Positions 25,110-34,865 of a stretch of 64,000 nt of DNA are shown here, piece after piece. Source of the DNA: Azonexus fungiphilus (GTDB lineage: Bacteria; Pseudomonadota; Gammaproteobacteria; Burkholderiales; Rhodocyclaceae); the NCBI RefSeq assembly GCF_003634965.1, contig NZ_RBXP01000014.1, forward strand, positions 176,555-240,554. Reading direction: 5' to 3'. Positions within the stretch are counted from its first letter, which is position 1, and every line of letters begins with the position of its first letter. The notes below the pieces were generated by a model. That model was not told the origin of the DNA and searched no databases. It saw only the letters and a program-made list of their open reading frames with translations. A program made the translations under genes and the position numbers.

Positions 25110-25135
25110 CTTATCTTGCGGTCAACGGATTCAAA

Positions 25136-26055
25136 ATGGATATTTTCCTTCAACAGATCATCAACGGCCTCGTCCAGGGCAGCATCTACGCGCTGGTCGC
25201 GCTGGGCTACACCATGGTCTACGGCATCATGGGGCTGATCAACTTCGCCCACGGTGAAGTGGTGATGATCGGCGCCCTGGTCAGCATCACCGTCACCGGC
25301 ACGCTCGCCGCCGCCGGCATGCCGCTCGGCCTGGCCGGCCTGTGTGGCCTGGTTGCCGCCATCCTCTCGTGCATGGCGCTCGGCTGGAGCCTCGAGCGCA
25401 TCGCCTATCGGCCGCTGCGCGGCTCGCCGCGGCTGACGCCGCTGATCACCGCGATCGGCATGTCGATCGTCCTGCAGAACCTGGCGATGATCGTCTGGGG
25501 ACGCAACTACATGACCTTCCCGCCGCTGCTGCCGAAGATCAACTTCGAATTCGCCGGCACCCATTTCACCCTCGTCCAGGTCGTCATCGTCCTGCTGTCG
25601 GCGGCGATGATGGCCGGCCTCGTCTTCCTCGTCTATCGCACCAAGCTCGGCATGGCCATGCGCGCCACCGCGCAGAATCCGGCGGTGGCCAGCCTGATGG
25701 GGGTCAACACCAACCGCGTCATCGCCGCCGCCTTCGTCGTCGGTTCGGCGCTGGCCGCGGTCGCCGGCGTCATGGTCGGCAGCTACTACGAGATCGCGCA
25801 TTACCAGATGGGCTTCATGCTTGGCCTGAAAGCCTTCACCGCCGCCGTGCTCGGCGGCATCGGCAACCTTGCCGGGGCGATGGCCGGGGGCGTGCTGCTC
25901 GGCATCATCGAGGCGCTCGGTGCCGGCTACATCGGCGATCTCACCGGCGGCTTCCTCGGCAGCCACTACCAGGACATCTTCGCCTTCGTGGTCCTGATCA
26001 TCGTGCTGATGTTCAAGCCCTCCGGCCTGTTCGGCGAGAAGACGGGAGACCGCGC

Positions 26056-26059
<4 letters not shown>
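25136..26059 (+). CDS. livH: High-affinity branched-chain amino acid ABC transporter permease LivH
   Basis: The 307-residue permease begins MDIFLQQIINGLVQGSIYALVALGY, the classical LivH N-terminus. It continues with YGIMGLINFAHGEVVMIGA, the coupling loop YRTKLGMAMRATAQNP and the ending KPSGLFGEK. The ATG at 25136 matches this family start; in-frame codons further upstream run through the hairpin. It overlaps livM by ATGA. Confidence 0.95.
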
Positions 26060-27125
<1,066 letters not shown>

Positions 27126-27129
<4 letters not shown>

Positions 27130-27887
27130 GCGACATCCTGCTCGAAGCAAAAGCCGTCGCCAAGCACTTCGGCGGCGTCAAGGCGCTGCGCGACGTCTCG
27201 CTGACCATCCGCCGCGGCGAGGTCTATGGCCTGATCGGCCCGAACGGCGCCGGCAAGACGACTTTCTTCAACTGCATGACCGGACTCTACATCCCGGACG
27301 GCGGCGGTTTCGTCTTCGACGGCCTCGCCCTGCAGGCCGACGCCCCGCACCAGGCGGCCGAGCGCGGCATCGCCCGGACCTTCCAGAACATCCGGCTGTT
27401 CGGCAACATGACCGCAATCGAGAACGTCATGGTCGGTCGCCACGTGCGCACCAAGGCCGGCGTCTTCGGCGCGATGCTGATGAATCGCCGCACCCGCGAC
27501 GAAGAGGCGGCGATCCGCCAGCGCGCGCTGGAACTGCTGCACTACGTCGATATCGCCGACCGCGCCGACGATCTGGCCAAGAACCTTTCCTACGGCGACC
27601 AGCGTCGGCTGGAGATCGCCCGGGCGCTGGCCACCGAGCCGAAGCTGCTGTGCCTGGACGAGCCGGCGGCCGGCATGAACGCCACCGAAACCGAGGAACT
27701 GCGCGTGCTCATCGAAGGCATTCGCAACGACGGCACGACCGTCCTCCTGATCGAGCATGACGTCAAGCTGGTGATGGGGCTGTGCGACCGCGTCGCGGTG
27801 CTCGACTACGGTTCGCTGGTCATCGAGGATGTACCGGCCGTGGTGCAGAAGGATCAACGTGTCATCGAGGCTTACCTGGGGGCGTGA
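27126..27887 (+). CDS. livG: Branched-chain amino acid ABC transporter ATP-binding protein LivG
   Basis: The 253-residue ATPase has Walker A GPNGAGKTTFF (about residues 39-49), the LivG-specific GIARTFQNIRLF, the signature NLSYGDQRRLEIARAL, Walker B LLCLDEPAAGMN and a switch His in LIEHDVKLVMG. It overlaps livM by ATGA and ends immediately before the livF ATG. Confidence 0.95.
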
Positions 27888-28589
27888 ATGCTTGAAGTAA
27901 CCGGACTCCACGTCGCCTATGGCGGCATTCAGGCGGTGCGCAGCATCACCTTTCATGTGAACGAAGGCGAGACCGTGGCGCTGATCGGCGCCAACGGCGC
28001 CGGCAAGACGACGACGCTGAAGGCGATCTCGCGGATGGTCGGGGCGACTGGCGACGTGCATTTCTGCGGCGAGAAGATCCTCGGCATCTCGCCGCACGAG
28101 ATCATCCGCAAGGGCATCGCGCTGGTCCCCGAGGGGCGCGGCGTGTTCCCCCGCCTGTCGGTGCTCGAGAACCTGCGCATGGGCGCCTTCATCCGCGACG
28201 ACAAGGCCGAGATCGAGGCCGACATCGAGCGCATGTACGCTTATTTCCCGCGACTCAAGGAACGTGCCGACCAGCTTGCCGGTACCCTGTCGGGCGGCGA
28301 GCAGCAGATGCTGGCAATCGGCCGGGCGCTGATGAGCCGGCCGAAGATGCTGCTGCTCGACGAGCCGTCGATGGGCCTGGCGCCGATCATGGTGCAGAAG
28401 ATCTTCGAGGTCGTCCGCAACGTCGCCGCTGCCGGCATGACCATCCTGCTGATCGAGCAGAATGCCAAGCTGGCGCTCGAATCGAGCCAGCGCGCCTACG
28501 TCATGGAAAGTGGCCAGATCACGCTCAACGGCGAGTCGGCCGATCTGCTCCACGACCCCAAGGTCAAGGCCGCCTACCTCGGCGAGTGA
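27888..28589 (+). CDS. livF: Branched-chain amino acid ABC transporter ATP-binding protein LivF
   Basis: The 233-residue ATPase has Walker A GANGAGKTTTLKAIS (about residues 35-49), the signature LSGGEQQMLAIGRAL, and the LivF Walker B LLLDEPSMGLAPIMVQ. Its ATG directly abuts the livG stop. It completes the second importer: binding lipoprotein, H, M, G, F. Confidence 0.95.
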   Translation: MLEVTGLHVAYGGIQAVRSITFHVNEGETVALIGANGAGKTTTLKAISRMVGATGDVHFCGEKILGISPHEIIRKGIALVPEGRGVFPRLSVLENLRMGAFIRDDKAEIEADIERMYAYFPRLKERADQLAGTLSGGEQQMLAIGRALMSRPKMLLLDEPSMGLAPIMVQKIFEVVRNVAAAGMTILLIEQNAKLALESSQRAYVMESGQITLNGESADLLHDPKVKAAYLGE

Positions 28590-28595
28590 CCCGGC

Positions 28596-28614
28596 GGGCC
28601 GCCCTCAGCGGCCC
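28596..28614. terminator. Compact hairpin between convergent livF and lysE-type genes
   Basis: GGGCCGC-CCTCA-GCGGCCC, a 7-bp GC stem with the minus-strand stop codon in the loop, much like the hairpin at 5887-5902. No T tract is present. Confidence 0.35.
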
Positions 28615-29219
28615 GTCAGCAGCTTGGCGCCGAAAGCGATCAGCGCGGCGCCGGCAAGCTTCTCGAGCACCCGTGCGGCGGTCGTGCCGCCTTGCAGGCG
28701 GGCGCCGAACCAGCGGGCAATGGCGATCGCAGTGAGGCAGTAGAGCAGGGTCAGGACGGCGATGCTGGCAGCCATGAAGGCGAAGGTGAGCAGGCCGAGG
28801 TGACGCGCCGGATCGACGAAAAGCGGGAAGAAGGCCATGTAGAAGACGATCGCCTTCGGGTTGAGCAGGGTGATCATCATCGCCTGGCGCAGGTAGTGGC
28901 GCGGCTTGATCTCGAGAATCGGCGCCGCGCCCGGTTTGGCCAGCAACATGCGGGTGCCGAGCCAGGCCAGGTAGACTGCGCCGCCCCACTGGATCGCCGT
29001 GAAGATCGCCGGGTGCGCGGCCAGGGCAGCAGCAACGCCGGCCACCGCGAGCCACATCAGCACCTGGTCGCCGAGGATGACGCCGAGCGTCGCCGCCAGC
29101 CCGCCGCGGACGCCGCCCTTGGCGGTCGAGGTCAGCAACGCCAGGTTGCCCGGGCCGGGGATCGCCAGGAAGACGAGCACGGCAGCGACGAAAGCGCCAT
29201 AGTCGGCGACGCCGAACAT
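28605..29219 (-). CDS. LysE family amino acid exporter
   Basis: The 204-residue inner-membrane protein has about six hydrophobic segments. The LysE/RhtB signature IPGPGNLALLTSTAKGG lies near residues 20-36 and LLNPKAIVFYMAFFPLFVD near 119-137. It likely exports amino acids, balancing the neighbouring importer. The start at 29219 lies 2 nt after the stop of the flavoprotein reductase gene, so the two are probably cotranscribed. Confidence 0.92.
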   Translation of the reverse strand: MFGVADYGAFVAAVLVFLAIPGPGNLALLTSTAKGGVRGGLAATLGVILGDQVLMWLAVAGVAAALAAHPAIFTAIQWGGAVYLAWLGTRMLLAKPGAAPILEIKPRHYLRQAMMITLLNPKAIVFYMAFFPLFVDPARHLGLLTFAFMAASIAVLTLLYCLTAIAIARWFGARLQGGTTAARVLEKLAGAALIAFGAKLLTGR

Positions 29220-29221
29220 CT

Positions 29222-30229
29222 TCAGCTCGCCGAGAAGGTGAAGGCGTCGGAGAAGAACTCTTCCGCCGGCAGCCCGCAGCGGGCGACCAGGTCCTGGCGG
29301 GCGACGTCGATCATCAGCGGCGAGCCGCAGGCGTAGACCTGGAAGCCGGAGAGGTCGGGAAAGTCCTCGATCACCGCCTGGTGTACGAAGCCGGTGCGTC
29401 CGTTCCAGGCGTCGCCGGCGGCCGGCGCGGAAAGGACCGGGACATAGCGGATGTTGGCGTGGGCAGCGGCCCAGGCCGCGGGCAGGGCGTCCTGGTAGAG
29501 ATCGGCACGGGCCCGGGCGCCCCAGTAGATGTACAGCGGTTGCGCATGGCCATCGGCCAGCGCCTGCTCGACGATCGCCTTGATCGGCGCAAAGCCGGTG
29601 CCGCCGGCGAGCAGGATCACCGGCTTGGCGGCGTCGTTCTTCAGGAAGAAACCGCCGTGCGGGCCGCTGAAGCGCAGGATGTCGCGCACCTTGAGCGTGG
29701 TGAACACCTGTTCGGTGAAAAAGCCGCCGGGAACGTGACGGATGTGCAGTTCGAGCAGCTTGCCCTCGCCCGGGGCGTTGGCCAGCGAGAAGCTGCGCTT
29801 GCGACCGTCCTTGAGCAGGATGTCGATGTACTGGCCGGCGAGGAAGGCCAGTTGCTCGCTGGCCGGCAGGCGCAGCTTGAGCTCGATGACATCGGGCGCC
29901 AGTCGCTCGAGCGACTCGATGCGCGCCGGCAGCGTCTTGACCGGGATGTCGTGGGCGCTGCGCAACTGGCGGCATTCGATGACCAGGTCAGAGGTCGGGC
30001 GGGCGCAGCAGTAGAGCGCCTGGCCGGCCGCCTTGTCGGCGTCGGCAAGCTGGGCCTTGCCGTGGTCTACGCTGCCTTCGAGGATCTGCCCCTTGCAGGC
30101 ACCGCAGGCGCCGTCCTTGCACCCGTAGGGCATGCTCAGGCCCTGGCGGAGGGCGGCATCGAGCAGCGATTCATCGGCTTCGGCCGCGAACTGGCGGCCG
30201 CTCGGCTGGACTGTCACTTGGTAGCGCAT
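29222..30229 (-). CDS. 2Fe-2S/FAD oxidoreductase (CDP-6-deoxy-delta-3,4-glucoseen reductase-like)
   Basis: The 335-residue protein has an N-terminal plant-type ferredoxin domain (YGCKDGACGACKG with its cysteine ligands at about 36-44, and a fourth Cys in LYCCARP at about 74). A ferredoxin-NADP reductase module follows: FAD motif RKRSFSLANAP, NAD motif LLAGGTGFAPIKAIVEQ and the C-terminal YACGSPLMIDVAR. The usual name comes from the AscD/RfbI family; in betaproteobacteria the electron acceptor is generally unknown. The start at 30229 follows AAGGGGAACCG. Confidence 0.9.
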   Translation of the reverse strand: MRYQVTVQPSGRQFAAEADESLLDAALRQGLSMPYGCKDGACGACKGQILEGSVDHGKAQLADADKAAGQALYCCARPTSDLVIECRQLRSAHDIPVKTLPARIESLERLAPDVIELKLRLPASEQLAFLAGQYIDILLKDGRKRSFSLANAPGEGKLLELHIRHVPGGFFTEQVFTTLKVRDILRFSGPHGGFFLKNDAAKPVILLAGGTGFAPIKAIVEQALADGHAQPLYIYWGARARADLYQDALPAAWAAAHANIRYVPVLSAPAAGDAWNGRTGFVHQAVIEDFPDLSGFQVYACGSPLMIDVARQDLVARCGLPAEEFFSDAFTFSAS

Positions 30230-30262
30230 CGGTTCCCCTTGGTCGTCGGCTACAATGCCGGC

Positions 30263-31153
30263 GTGCAAAAAATCCTGATCGTCGGCAGCGGGGACGTCGC
30301 CCGCCGCATCCTTACCCAGCTCGCCCCGCAGTACCGCGTCTATGCGCTGATGCGCGATGCCGCTCGCGCCGCCGAGTGGCGCCTGGCCGGCGCCGTGCCG
30401 GTGTTCGGCGATCTCGACCGGCGGCGCAGCCTGGACCGCCTGGGCGGCCTGGCCGACGTCGTCCTGCACCTGGCGCCGCCGCCGGCCAGCGGCGAAAGCG
30501 ATACGCGCACCCGGCACCTGCTGGCCGCGCTGGAGAAGGCCGAAAGTCTACCACGCCGCCTGGTTTACGTAAGCACGACAGGGGTTTACGGCGATTGCGG
30601 CGGCGCCCTGATCGACGAGACGCGACGCCTGGCGGCGGACAATCCGCGGGCCCGCCGTCGGGTCGATGCCGAGCGTCAGCTGCGCGCCTGGGGCCGCCGT
30701 CGCGGCGTCGCCGTCAGCATCCTGCGCGCGCCCGGCATCTATGCCGCCGACCGGCTGCCGCTCGAACGCCTGGAAAAAGGCCTGCCGGCGCTGGTCGACC
30801 GTGACGATGTGTTCACCAACCACATCCACGCCGACGATCTGGCCGCCGCCTGCCGGGCGGCGATCCGGCGCGGGGCGGCGAATCGCGCCTACAATGCGGT
30901 CGATGACTCGGACCTGAAGATGGCCGAATACTTCGATCGCGTCGCCGATGCCTTCGCCCTGCCGCGGCCGCCGCGCCTGCCGCGGGCGCAGCTGGCGACG
31001 GCGGTGTCGCCGCTGCAGTTGTCGTTCATGCGCGAATCGCGCCGGATCGGCAACCGCCGGTTGAAGCACGAATTAAAACTGAGCCTCGCCTATCCGACCG
31101 TCGATGTCGGGATCGCCGGGGCCGTCTCTGGGAGAAAAGCATGCTCGTCGTGA
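30263..31153 (+). CDS. NAD-dependent epimerase/dehydratase family protein (extended SDR)
   Basis: The 296-residue Rossmann protein uses a GTG start at 30263; the N-terminus VQKILIVGSGDVARRIL contains the nucleotide-binding GxGxxxR pattern. Later are YVSTTGVYGDCGG (with the active-site Tyr context) and LRAPGIYAADRLP. The catalytic YxxxK motif is not obvious, so it is an atypical SDR, like many homologues annotated as YeeZ-like. TACAAT at 30251-30256 lies only 6 nt before the GTG, so a leaderless transcript is possible. It overlaps the HemJ-like gene by 13 nt. Confidence 0.82.
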   Translation: MQKILIVGSGDVARRILTQLAPQYRVYALMRDAARAAEWRLAGAVPVFGDLDRRRSLDRLGGLADVVLHLAPPPASGESDTRTRHLLAALEKAESLPRRLVYVSTTGVYGDCGGALIDETRRLAADNPRARRRVDAERQLRAWGRRRGVAVSILRAPGIYAADRLPLERLEKGLPALVDRDDVFTNHIHADDLAAACRAAIRRGAANRAYNAVDDSDLKMAEYFDRVADAFALPRPPRLPRAQLATAVSPLQLSFMRESRRIGNRRLKHELKLSLAYPTVDVGIAGAVSGRKACSS

Positions 31154-31557
31154 AGACCCTGCACATCTGGATGGTCGTTTCCTGGTTCGCCGGCCTGTTC
31201 TACCTGCCGCGCATCTATGTCAACCTGGCGATGGTGCCGGCCGACAGCGTCGCCGAGCGCGAACGCCTGCTGCTGATGGCCGGCAAGCTGTACAAGTTCA
31301 TGACGCCGCTCGGCGTCCTGGCCGTCGCCACCGGCCTCTGGCTGTGGTTCGCCTATGCCTTCGCCGGCGGCTGGCTGCATGCCAAGACCTCGCTGGTCGT
31401 CGTCCTCGCCGCTTACCACGTGTATTGCGGTCAACTGCTGAAAAGCTTCAAAAACGGCCGCAACAGCAAGTCGCACGTCTGGTACCGTTTCTTCAACGAA
31501 GTGCCGGTGGTGATCCTGCTGGTCGTCCTTTTCCTCGTCGTCCTCAAGCCTTTCTGA
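31141..31557 (+). CDS. CopD/HemJ family membrane protein
   Basis: The 138-residue protein has four membrane helices and starts MLVVKTLHIWMVVSWFAGLFYLPRIYV, the HemJ (UPF0093) N-terminal signature with conserved His8. The later KTSLVVVLAAYHVY supplies another conserved Lys and His, and the ending is LVVLKPF. HemJ proteins oxidise protoporphyrinogen IX in haem synthesis. This length and sequence fit HemJ better than copper-binding CopD, but the function is inferred from family. The ATG follows GGGAGAAAAGC. Confidence 0.83.
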   Translation: MLVVKTLHIWMVVSWFAGLFYLPRIYVNLAMVPADSVAERERLLLMAGKLYKFMTPLGVLAVATGLWLWFAYAFAGGWLHAKTSLVVVLAAYHVYCGQLLKSFKNGRNSKSHVWYRFFNEVPVVILLVVLFLVVLKPF

Positions 31558-31558
31558 C

Positions 31559-32701
31559 ATGAACAACTATTTCGCCATCTGCCCGCGCGGCCTTGAAGAA
31601 CTGCTGCTCGAGGAACTGCGCGGCGTCGGTGCCGCCGACCTGCGGTCGACGCACGGCGGCGTGCATTTTGCCGGTGACTGGTCGGTCTGCTACCGCGCCA
31701 ACCTCGAATCGCGGCTGGCCACGCGCATCCTCTGGCACATCGTCACCGGGCCCTATGCCAAGGAAGACGACATCTACCGGCTGGCCGTGCGCCAGTTGTG
31801 GCCCAACCATTTCGCCGTGTCGCGGACGATGCGCGTGGTGACGACGGCGATCAAGTGTCCGCTCAAGTCGCTCGACTTCGTCACGCTGCGCGTCAAGGAT
31901 GCCGTCTGCGACCGCTTCCGCGAAGACCTCGGCGAGCGCCCGAACATCGAGACGCGCAATCCCGACGTCAGCATCCACGTCTTCCTGACCGAGAACACCT
32001 GTACGCTGTACCTCGACACTTCCGGCCAGCCGCTGTGGCAGCGCGGCTTCCGCAAGGCCAGCGTGGATGCGCCGCTGAAGGAGAATCTCGCCGCCGGCAT
32101 CCTCAAGCTGAGCGGCTGGCAGCCGGGGATGCCGCTGATCGACCCGATGTGCGGCAGCGGCACCTTCCTGCTCGAGGCCGTGCAGATGGCGCTCGACCGC
32201 GCGCCCGGACTCGACCGCGGTTTCGCCTTCGAGCTGCTGAAGAAGTTCGAGGCGCTGACCTGGGCGGGCATCCGCGCCGCCGCCGAAGCCCGCGTCAAGC
32301 CGGCCGAGCGCATGGACATCCGCGGCTGGGACCTCGACGAACGCGCCGTGCGCGCGACCCGGCGCAACCTGCAGGAGGCCGGTTTCGGCAATGTCGTCAC
32401 GGTCGACCAGGGCGACATCCTGGAAATCGCGCCGCTCAACGAAAGCGGCGTCCTCGTCACCAATCCGCCCTACGGCGAACGCATCGGCGAACAGGACGAA
32501 CTGGCGGCCTTCTACCCGCAACTGGGGACGGCGCTGAAACGCAACTGGGCCGGCTGGAACTGTTTCTTCTTCACCGCCGACCTGCGCCTGCCCAAGCTGG
32601 TCGGTTTGAAGCCGAGCCGCAAGACGCCGCTGTTCAACGGTCCGCTCGAGTGCCGACTGTTCGAGATCCGCATGGTGGCAGGGAGTAACCGCAAGGGCTG
32701 A
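31559..32701 (+). CDS. THUMP-domain RNA guanine-N2 methyltransferase (RlmL N-half/YcbY-like)
   Basis: The 380-residue protein has an N-terminal ferredoxin-like/THUMP region (about 1-160; CPRGLEELLLEELRGVG). A class I SAM domain follows with motif I PLIDPMCGSGTFLLEA (about 195-210), motif II DLDERAVRATRRN and the catalytic VTNPPYGERIG (about 300-310). The family methylates N2 of guanosine in 23S rRNA (RlmL G2445 in E. coli); the second, RlmK-type domain of E. coli RlmKL is absent. It starts 1 nt after the HemJ-like stop. Confidence 0.9.
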   Translation: MNNYFAICPRGLEELLLEELRGVGAADLRSTHGGVHFAGDWSVCYRANLESRLATRILWHIVTGPYAKEDDIYRLAVRQLWPNHFAVSRTMRVVTTAIKCPLKSLDFVTLRVKDAVCDRFREDLGERPNIETRNPDVSIHVFLTENTCTLYLDTSGQPLWQRGFRKASVDAPLKENLAAGILKLSGWQPGMPLIDPMCGSGTFLLEAVQMALDRAPGLDRGFAFELLKKFEALTWAGIRAAAEARVKPAERMDIRGWDLDERAVRATRRNLQEAGFGNVVTVDQGDILEIAPLNESGVLVTNPPYGERIGEQDELAAFYPQLGTALKRNWAGWNCFFFTADLRLPKLVGLKPSRKTPLFNGPLECRLFEIRMVAGSNRKG

Positions 32702-32727
32702 TTGCTGCGCTGCGGCATGGATGGTGT

Positions 32728-32756
32728 TTGATTCTCCCGGGTTTTCCGCAGACAAT
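32728..32756 (+). promoter_or_regulatory. Candidate sigma-70 promoter for the CoA hydrolase gene
   Basis: TTGATT (32728-32733), a 17-nt spacer and GACAAT (32751-32756), four of six matches in each hexamer. Transcription would begin near 32763, directly at the next hairpin. Confidence 0.5.
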
Positions 32757-32761
32757 GCGGA

Positions 32762-32775
32762 GCGACTTCGGTCGC
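32762..32775 (+). promoter_or_regulatory. UUCG tetraloop hairpin at the predicted mRNA 5' end
   Basis: GCGAC-TTCG-GTCGC makes a very stable cUUCGg hairpin about 28 nt before the ATG of the CoA hydrolase gene. At the 5' end of a transcript it would protect the mRNA from RNase E and pyrophosphohydrolase. A second hairpin, TCCGCA-GACAA-TGCGGA (32745-32761), precedes it. Confidence 0.5.
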
Positions 32776-32803
32776 AACCAATAACAAAACTCAGGAGATC
32801 AGC

Positions 32804-34099
32804 ATGTCCGTTCAATCCCTCTATCAAGCCAAACGCATGTCCGCCGCCGACGCCATCCAGGTCGTCCGCGACGGTGACACCATCGTCGTTCCGACCGGTG
32901 TCGGCGAACCGCCCGCCCTGCTGACGGCGCTTTCCGAGGTGCGCCGCAATTACCGCGGGGTCAGGATTTCGCAAATCCTGCCGCTGCGCAAGTACGGCTA
33001 CATCGATCCGGAAACCGTAGACCACATCCGCCACGACGCCTACTTCTTCGGCGGCGCGACCCGTCCGGGTGGCCAGGAGGGCTGGATCGACTACGTCCCG
33101 GCCTATTTCTCGGAACTGCCGATGCTGATCAAGCGCGGCCTGACCCCCGCCGATGTCGTCTTCTCGCTGGCCTCGCCGATGGATGAGCACGGCTATTTCT
33201 CGCTGTCGCTGGCTCCCGACTACACCATGGCTGCCGTCGAGAAGGCGCGGGCGATCGTCCTCGAGGTCAATCCCAACGTGCCCTTCGCCAATGGCGACTG
33301 CCACGTGCATGTCTCCCAGATCGCGGCGCTGACCGAAAGCAGCGATCCGCTGCTCGAAGTCGGCCTGCCCAAGATCGGCCCGGTCCAGGAAGCGATCGGC
33401 GGCTATGTCGCCGAGATGATTCCCGACGGCGCGACGCTGCAGATCGGCTACGGTGGCATTCCCGACGCCGTCGTCATGCAGCTGACCCACAAGCGCGACC
33501 TCGGCATCCACACCGAAATGATCGGCGACGGCATCATGAGCCTGGTCGAGGCCGGTGTCGTCACCAACCAGCGCAAGAACATCCACCGCGGCAAGATGCT
33601 GGCCACCTTCGCTCTCGGTTCGAAGAAGCTCTACGACTTCATGCACCGTAACAAGGCGCTCGAAATGCACCCGGTGGACTTCACCAACGATCCGCATCTG
33701 GCCGGCCAGAACGACAACCTGCACTGCATCAACGCGACCATGCAGATCGACTTCATGGGTCAGTGCGGTTCCGAAAGCCTCGGGCCGAAGCCGTATTCGG
33801 GCACCGGCGGCCAGGCCGACTTTGTCCGCGCGGCAAACCGCTCGAACGGCGGCAAGGCCTTTATCGTCCTGCCGTCCACGGCCAAGGACGACACCATCTC
33901 GCGCATCGTGCCGACCTTGACGCCGGGGACCCATGTGACGACCAGCAAGAACGACATCAACTACGTCGTCACCGAGCACGGCGTCGCCCAGCTGCGCGGC
34001 AAGACCGCCAAGCAGCGCTGCGCGGCGCTGATCGCGATCGCCCACCCGAACTTCCGCGAAGAACTGCGGGCGGCGGCAAAGAAGCTGAATCTGCTGTAA
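32804..34099 (+). CDS. Acetyl-CoA hydrolase/transferase family protein
   Basis: The 431-residue protein is a family I CoA-transferase of the Cat1/4-hydroxybutyrate CoA-transferase type. The conserved GIHTEMIGDG near residues 235-244 holds the glutamate expected to form the acyl-glutamyl-CoA intermediate. The C-terminal NYVVTEHGVAQLRGKTAKQR and AHPNFREELR are also typical. It would move CoA between acetyl-CoA and other carboxylates or hydrolyse the thioester in the cytoplasm. The ATG follows CAGGAGATCAGC. It has its own leader with two hairpins and a candidate promoter. Confidence 0.92.
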   Translation: MSVQSLYQAKRMSAADAIQVVRDGDTIVVPTGVGEPPALLTALSEVRRNYRGVRISQILPLRKYGYIDPETVDHIRHDAYFFGGATRPGGQEGWIDYVPAYFSELPMLIKRGLTPADVVFSLASPMDEHGYFSLSLAPDYTMAAVEKARAIVLEVNPNVPFANGDCHVHVSQIAALTESSDPLLEVGLPKIGPVQEAIGGYVAEMIPDGATLQIGYGGIPDAVVMQLTHKRDLGIHTEMIGDGIMSLVEAGVVTNQRKNIHRGKMLATFALGSKKLYDFMHRNKALEMHPVDFTNDPHLAGQNDNLHCINATMQIDFMGQCGSESLGPKPYSGTGGQADFVRAANRSNGGKAFIVLPSTAKDDTISRIVPTLTPGTHVTTSKNDINYVVTEHGVAQLRGKTAKQRCAALIAIAHPNFREELRAAAKKLNLL

Positions 34100-34111
34100 A
34101 GGGGCATGTGG

Positions 34112-34438
34112 ATGGAACTGACGAAACGATTTTCCGATCGCGAACTGGAACAGATCGTCGAGGAAGCGACCATCTACATGTGCGCCTGCCCGGGCCAGGT
34201 CGCGGCGCAGCTGCGCAGTCTGCGCGAGCTGTTCCGCTACCAGCTGCAATGCGAGGTCGAGCCGGGTAACGATCTCGCCGTGCACCGGGCGATTGCCGAC
34301 GCAACCGCCCGGGCGCATGTCGTCATGGAAGCATGCATGGAAGAAGTCCTGGCCATCGAGGGCTGGGACCGGAAAACGCTGCAGATGCCCGAGGGCCTGC
34401 GGCGCAAGCGCAGCGACCTGCTTGCCGCCGAAGACTGA
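34112..34438 (+). CDS. Small conserved protein of unknown function
   Basis: The soluble, mostly helical protein is 108 residues from ATG 34112; an in-frame ATG at 34106 is possible, but AAAGGGG is spaced for 34112. It contains three cysteines in MCACPG and LQCEV, and a further one in MEACMEEV. I do not recognise a domain. It follows the CoA hydrolase at 12 nt and is probably cotranscribed. Confidence 0.65.
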   Translation: MELTKRFSDRELEQIVEEATIYMCACPGQVAAQLRSLRELFRYQLQCEVEPGNDLAVHRAIADATARAHVVMEACMEEVLAIEGWDRKTLQMPEGLRRKRSDLLAAED

Positions 34439-34492
34439 GGCAGCTTACAAACTGTAGCAATTTTCGGCTGCCGGCCCGCCGGGGGCTGGGCT

Positions 34493-34511
34493 ATGCTTGA
34501 ACGACAAGCAT
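34493..34511 (+). promoter_or_regulatory. Inverted repeat ATGCTTG-N5-CAAGCAT before an exported-protein gene
   Basis: A perfect 7-5-7 dyad immediately upstream of the ribosome site GGGAGCG of the gene at 34522. It could be an RNA hairpin controlling translation or an operator. A possible -10 (TATGCT, 34492-34497) overlaps it, but no -35 is evident. Confidence 0.4.
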
Positions 34512-34521
34512 GGGAGCGCCG

Positions 34522-34854
34522 ATGAAATTCCTGAAACGCCTTTTGCTCAGCCTCTGCCTCGTGCTGATCGCCGGCCAGTCGGTCTGGGCCGATCCGCCGC
34601 ACGGTCGTGTCGGCGTTTACCTCGGCCCGGTCTGGGGGCCGTTCTGGTACCCCGGGCCATGGCCGCATTATCCGCCGCCGATCATCGTCACGCCGCCACC
34701 GCCACCGCCGCCACCGGTCTATGTCGAACAGGGCGCCGAGGGCGGGCTGGAAGGCGAATACTGGTACTACTGCGCAACGGCCCGCGACTACTATCCTTCG
34801 GTCAACGAATGTCCGGAAGGCTGGGTCGCGGTTCTGCCGCAAGCGAAGAACTGA
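34522..34854 (+). CDS. Small exported proline-rich protein
   Basis: The 110-residue protein has a signal peptide (MKFLKRLLLSLCLVLIAG...VWA, about 1-25). The aromatic/proline stretch GPVWGPFWYPGPWPHYPPP follows, then eight consecutive prolines before VYVEQG. The terminal domain EYWYYCATARDYYPSVNECP carries two cysteines that may pair. Proteins with this ending are common as uncharacterised exported proteins in betaproteobacteria. The poly-Pro run would need EF-P for translation. Confidence 0.75.
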   Translation: MKFLKRLLLSLCLVLIAGQSVWADPPHGRVGVYLGPVWGPFWYPGPWPHYPPPIIVTPPPPPPPPVYVEQGAEGGLEGEYWYYCATARDYYPSVNECPEGWVAVLPQAKN

Positions 34855-34865
34855 GAGGTCCCGCG

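Noticed and set aside
25120..25127. GGTCAACG just before livH as a further palindrome copy
   Set aside because: The core is not palindromic and the distance to the ATG is only 8 nt. At best it is a degenerate relative.
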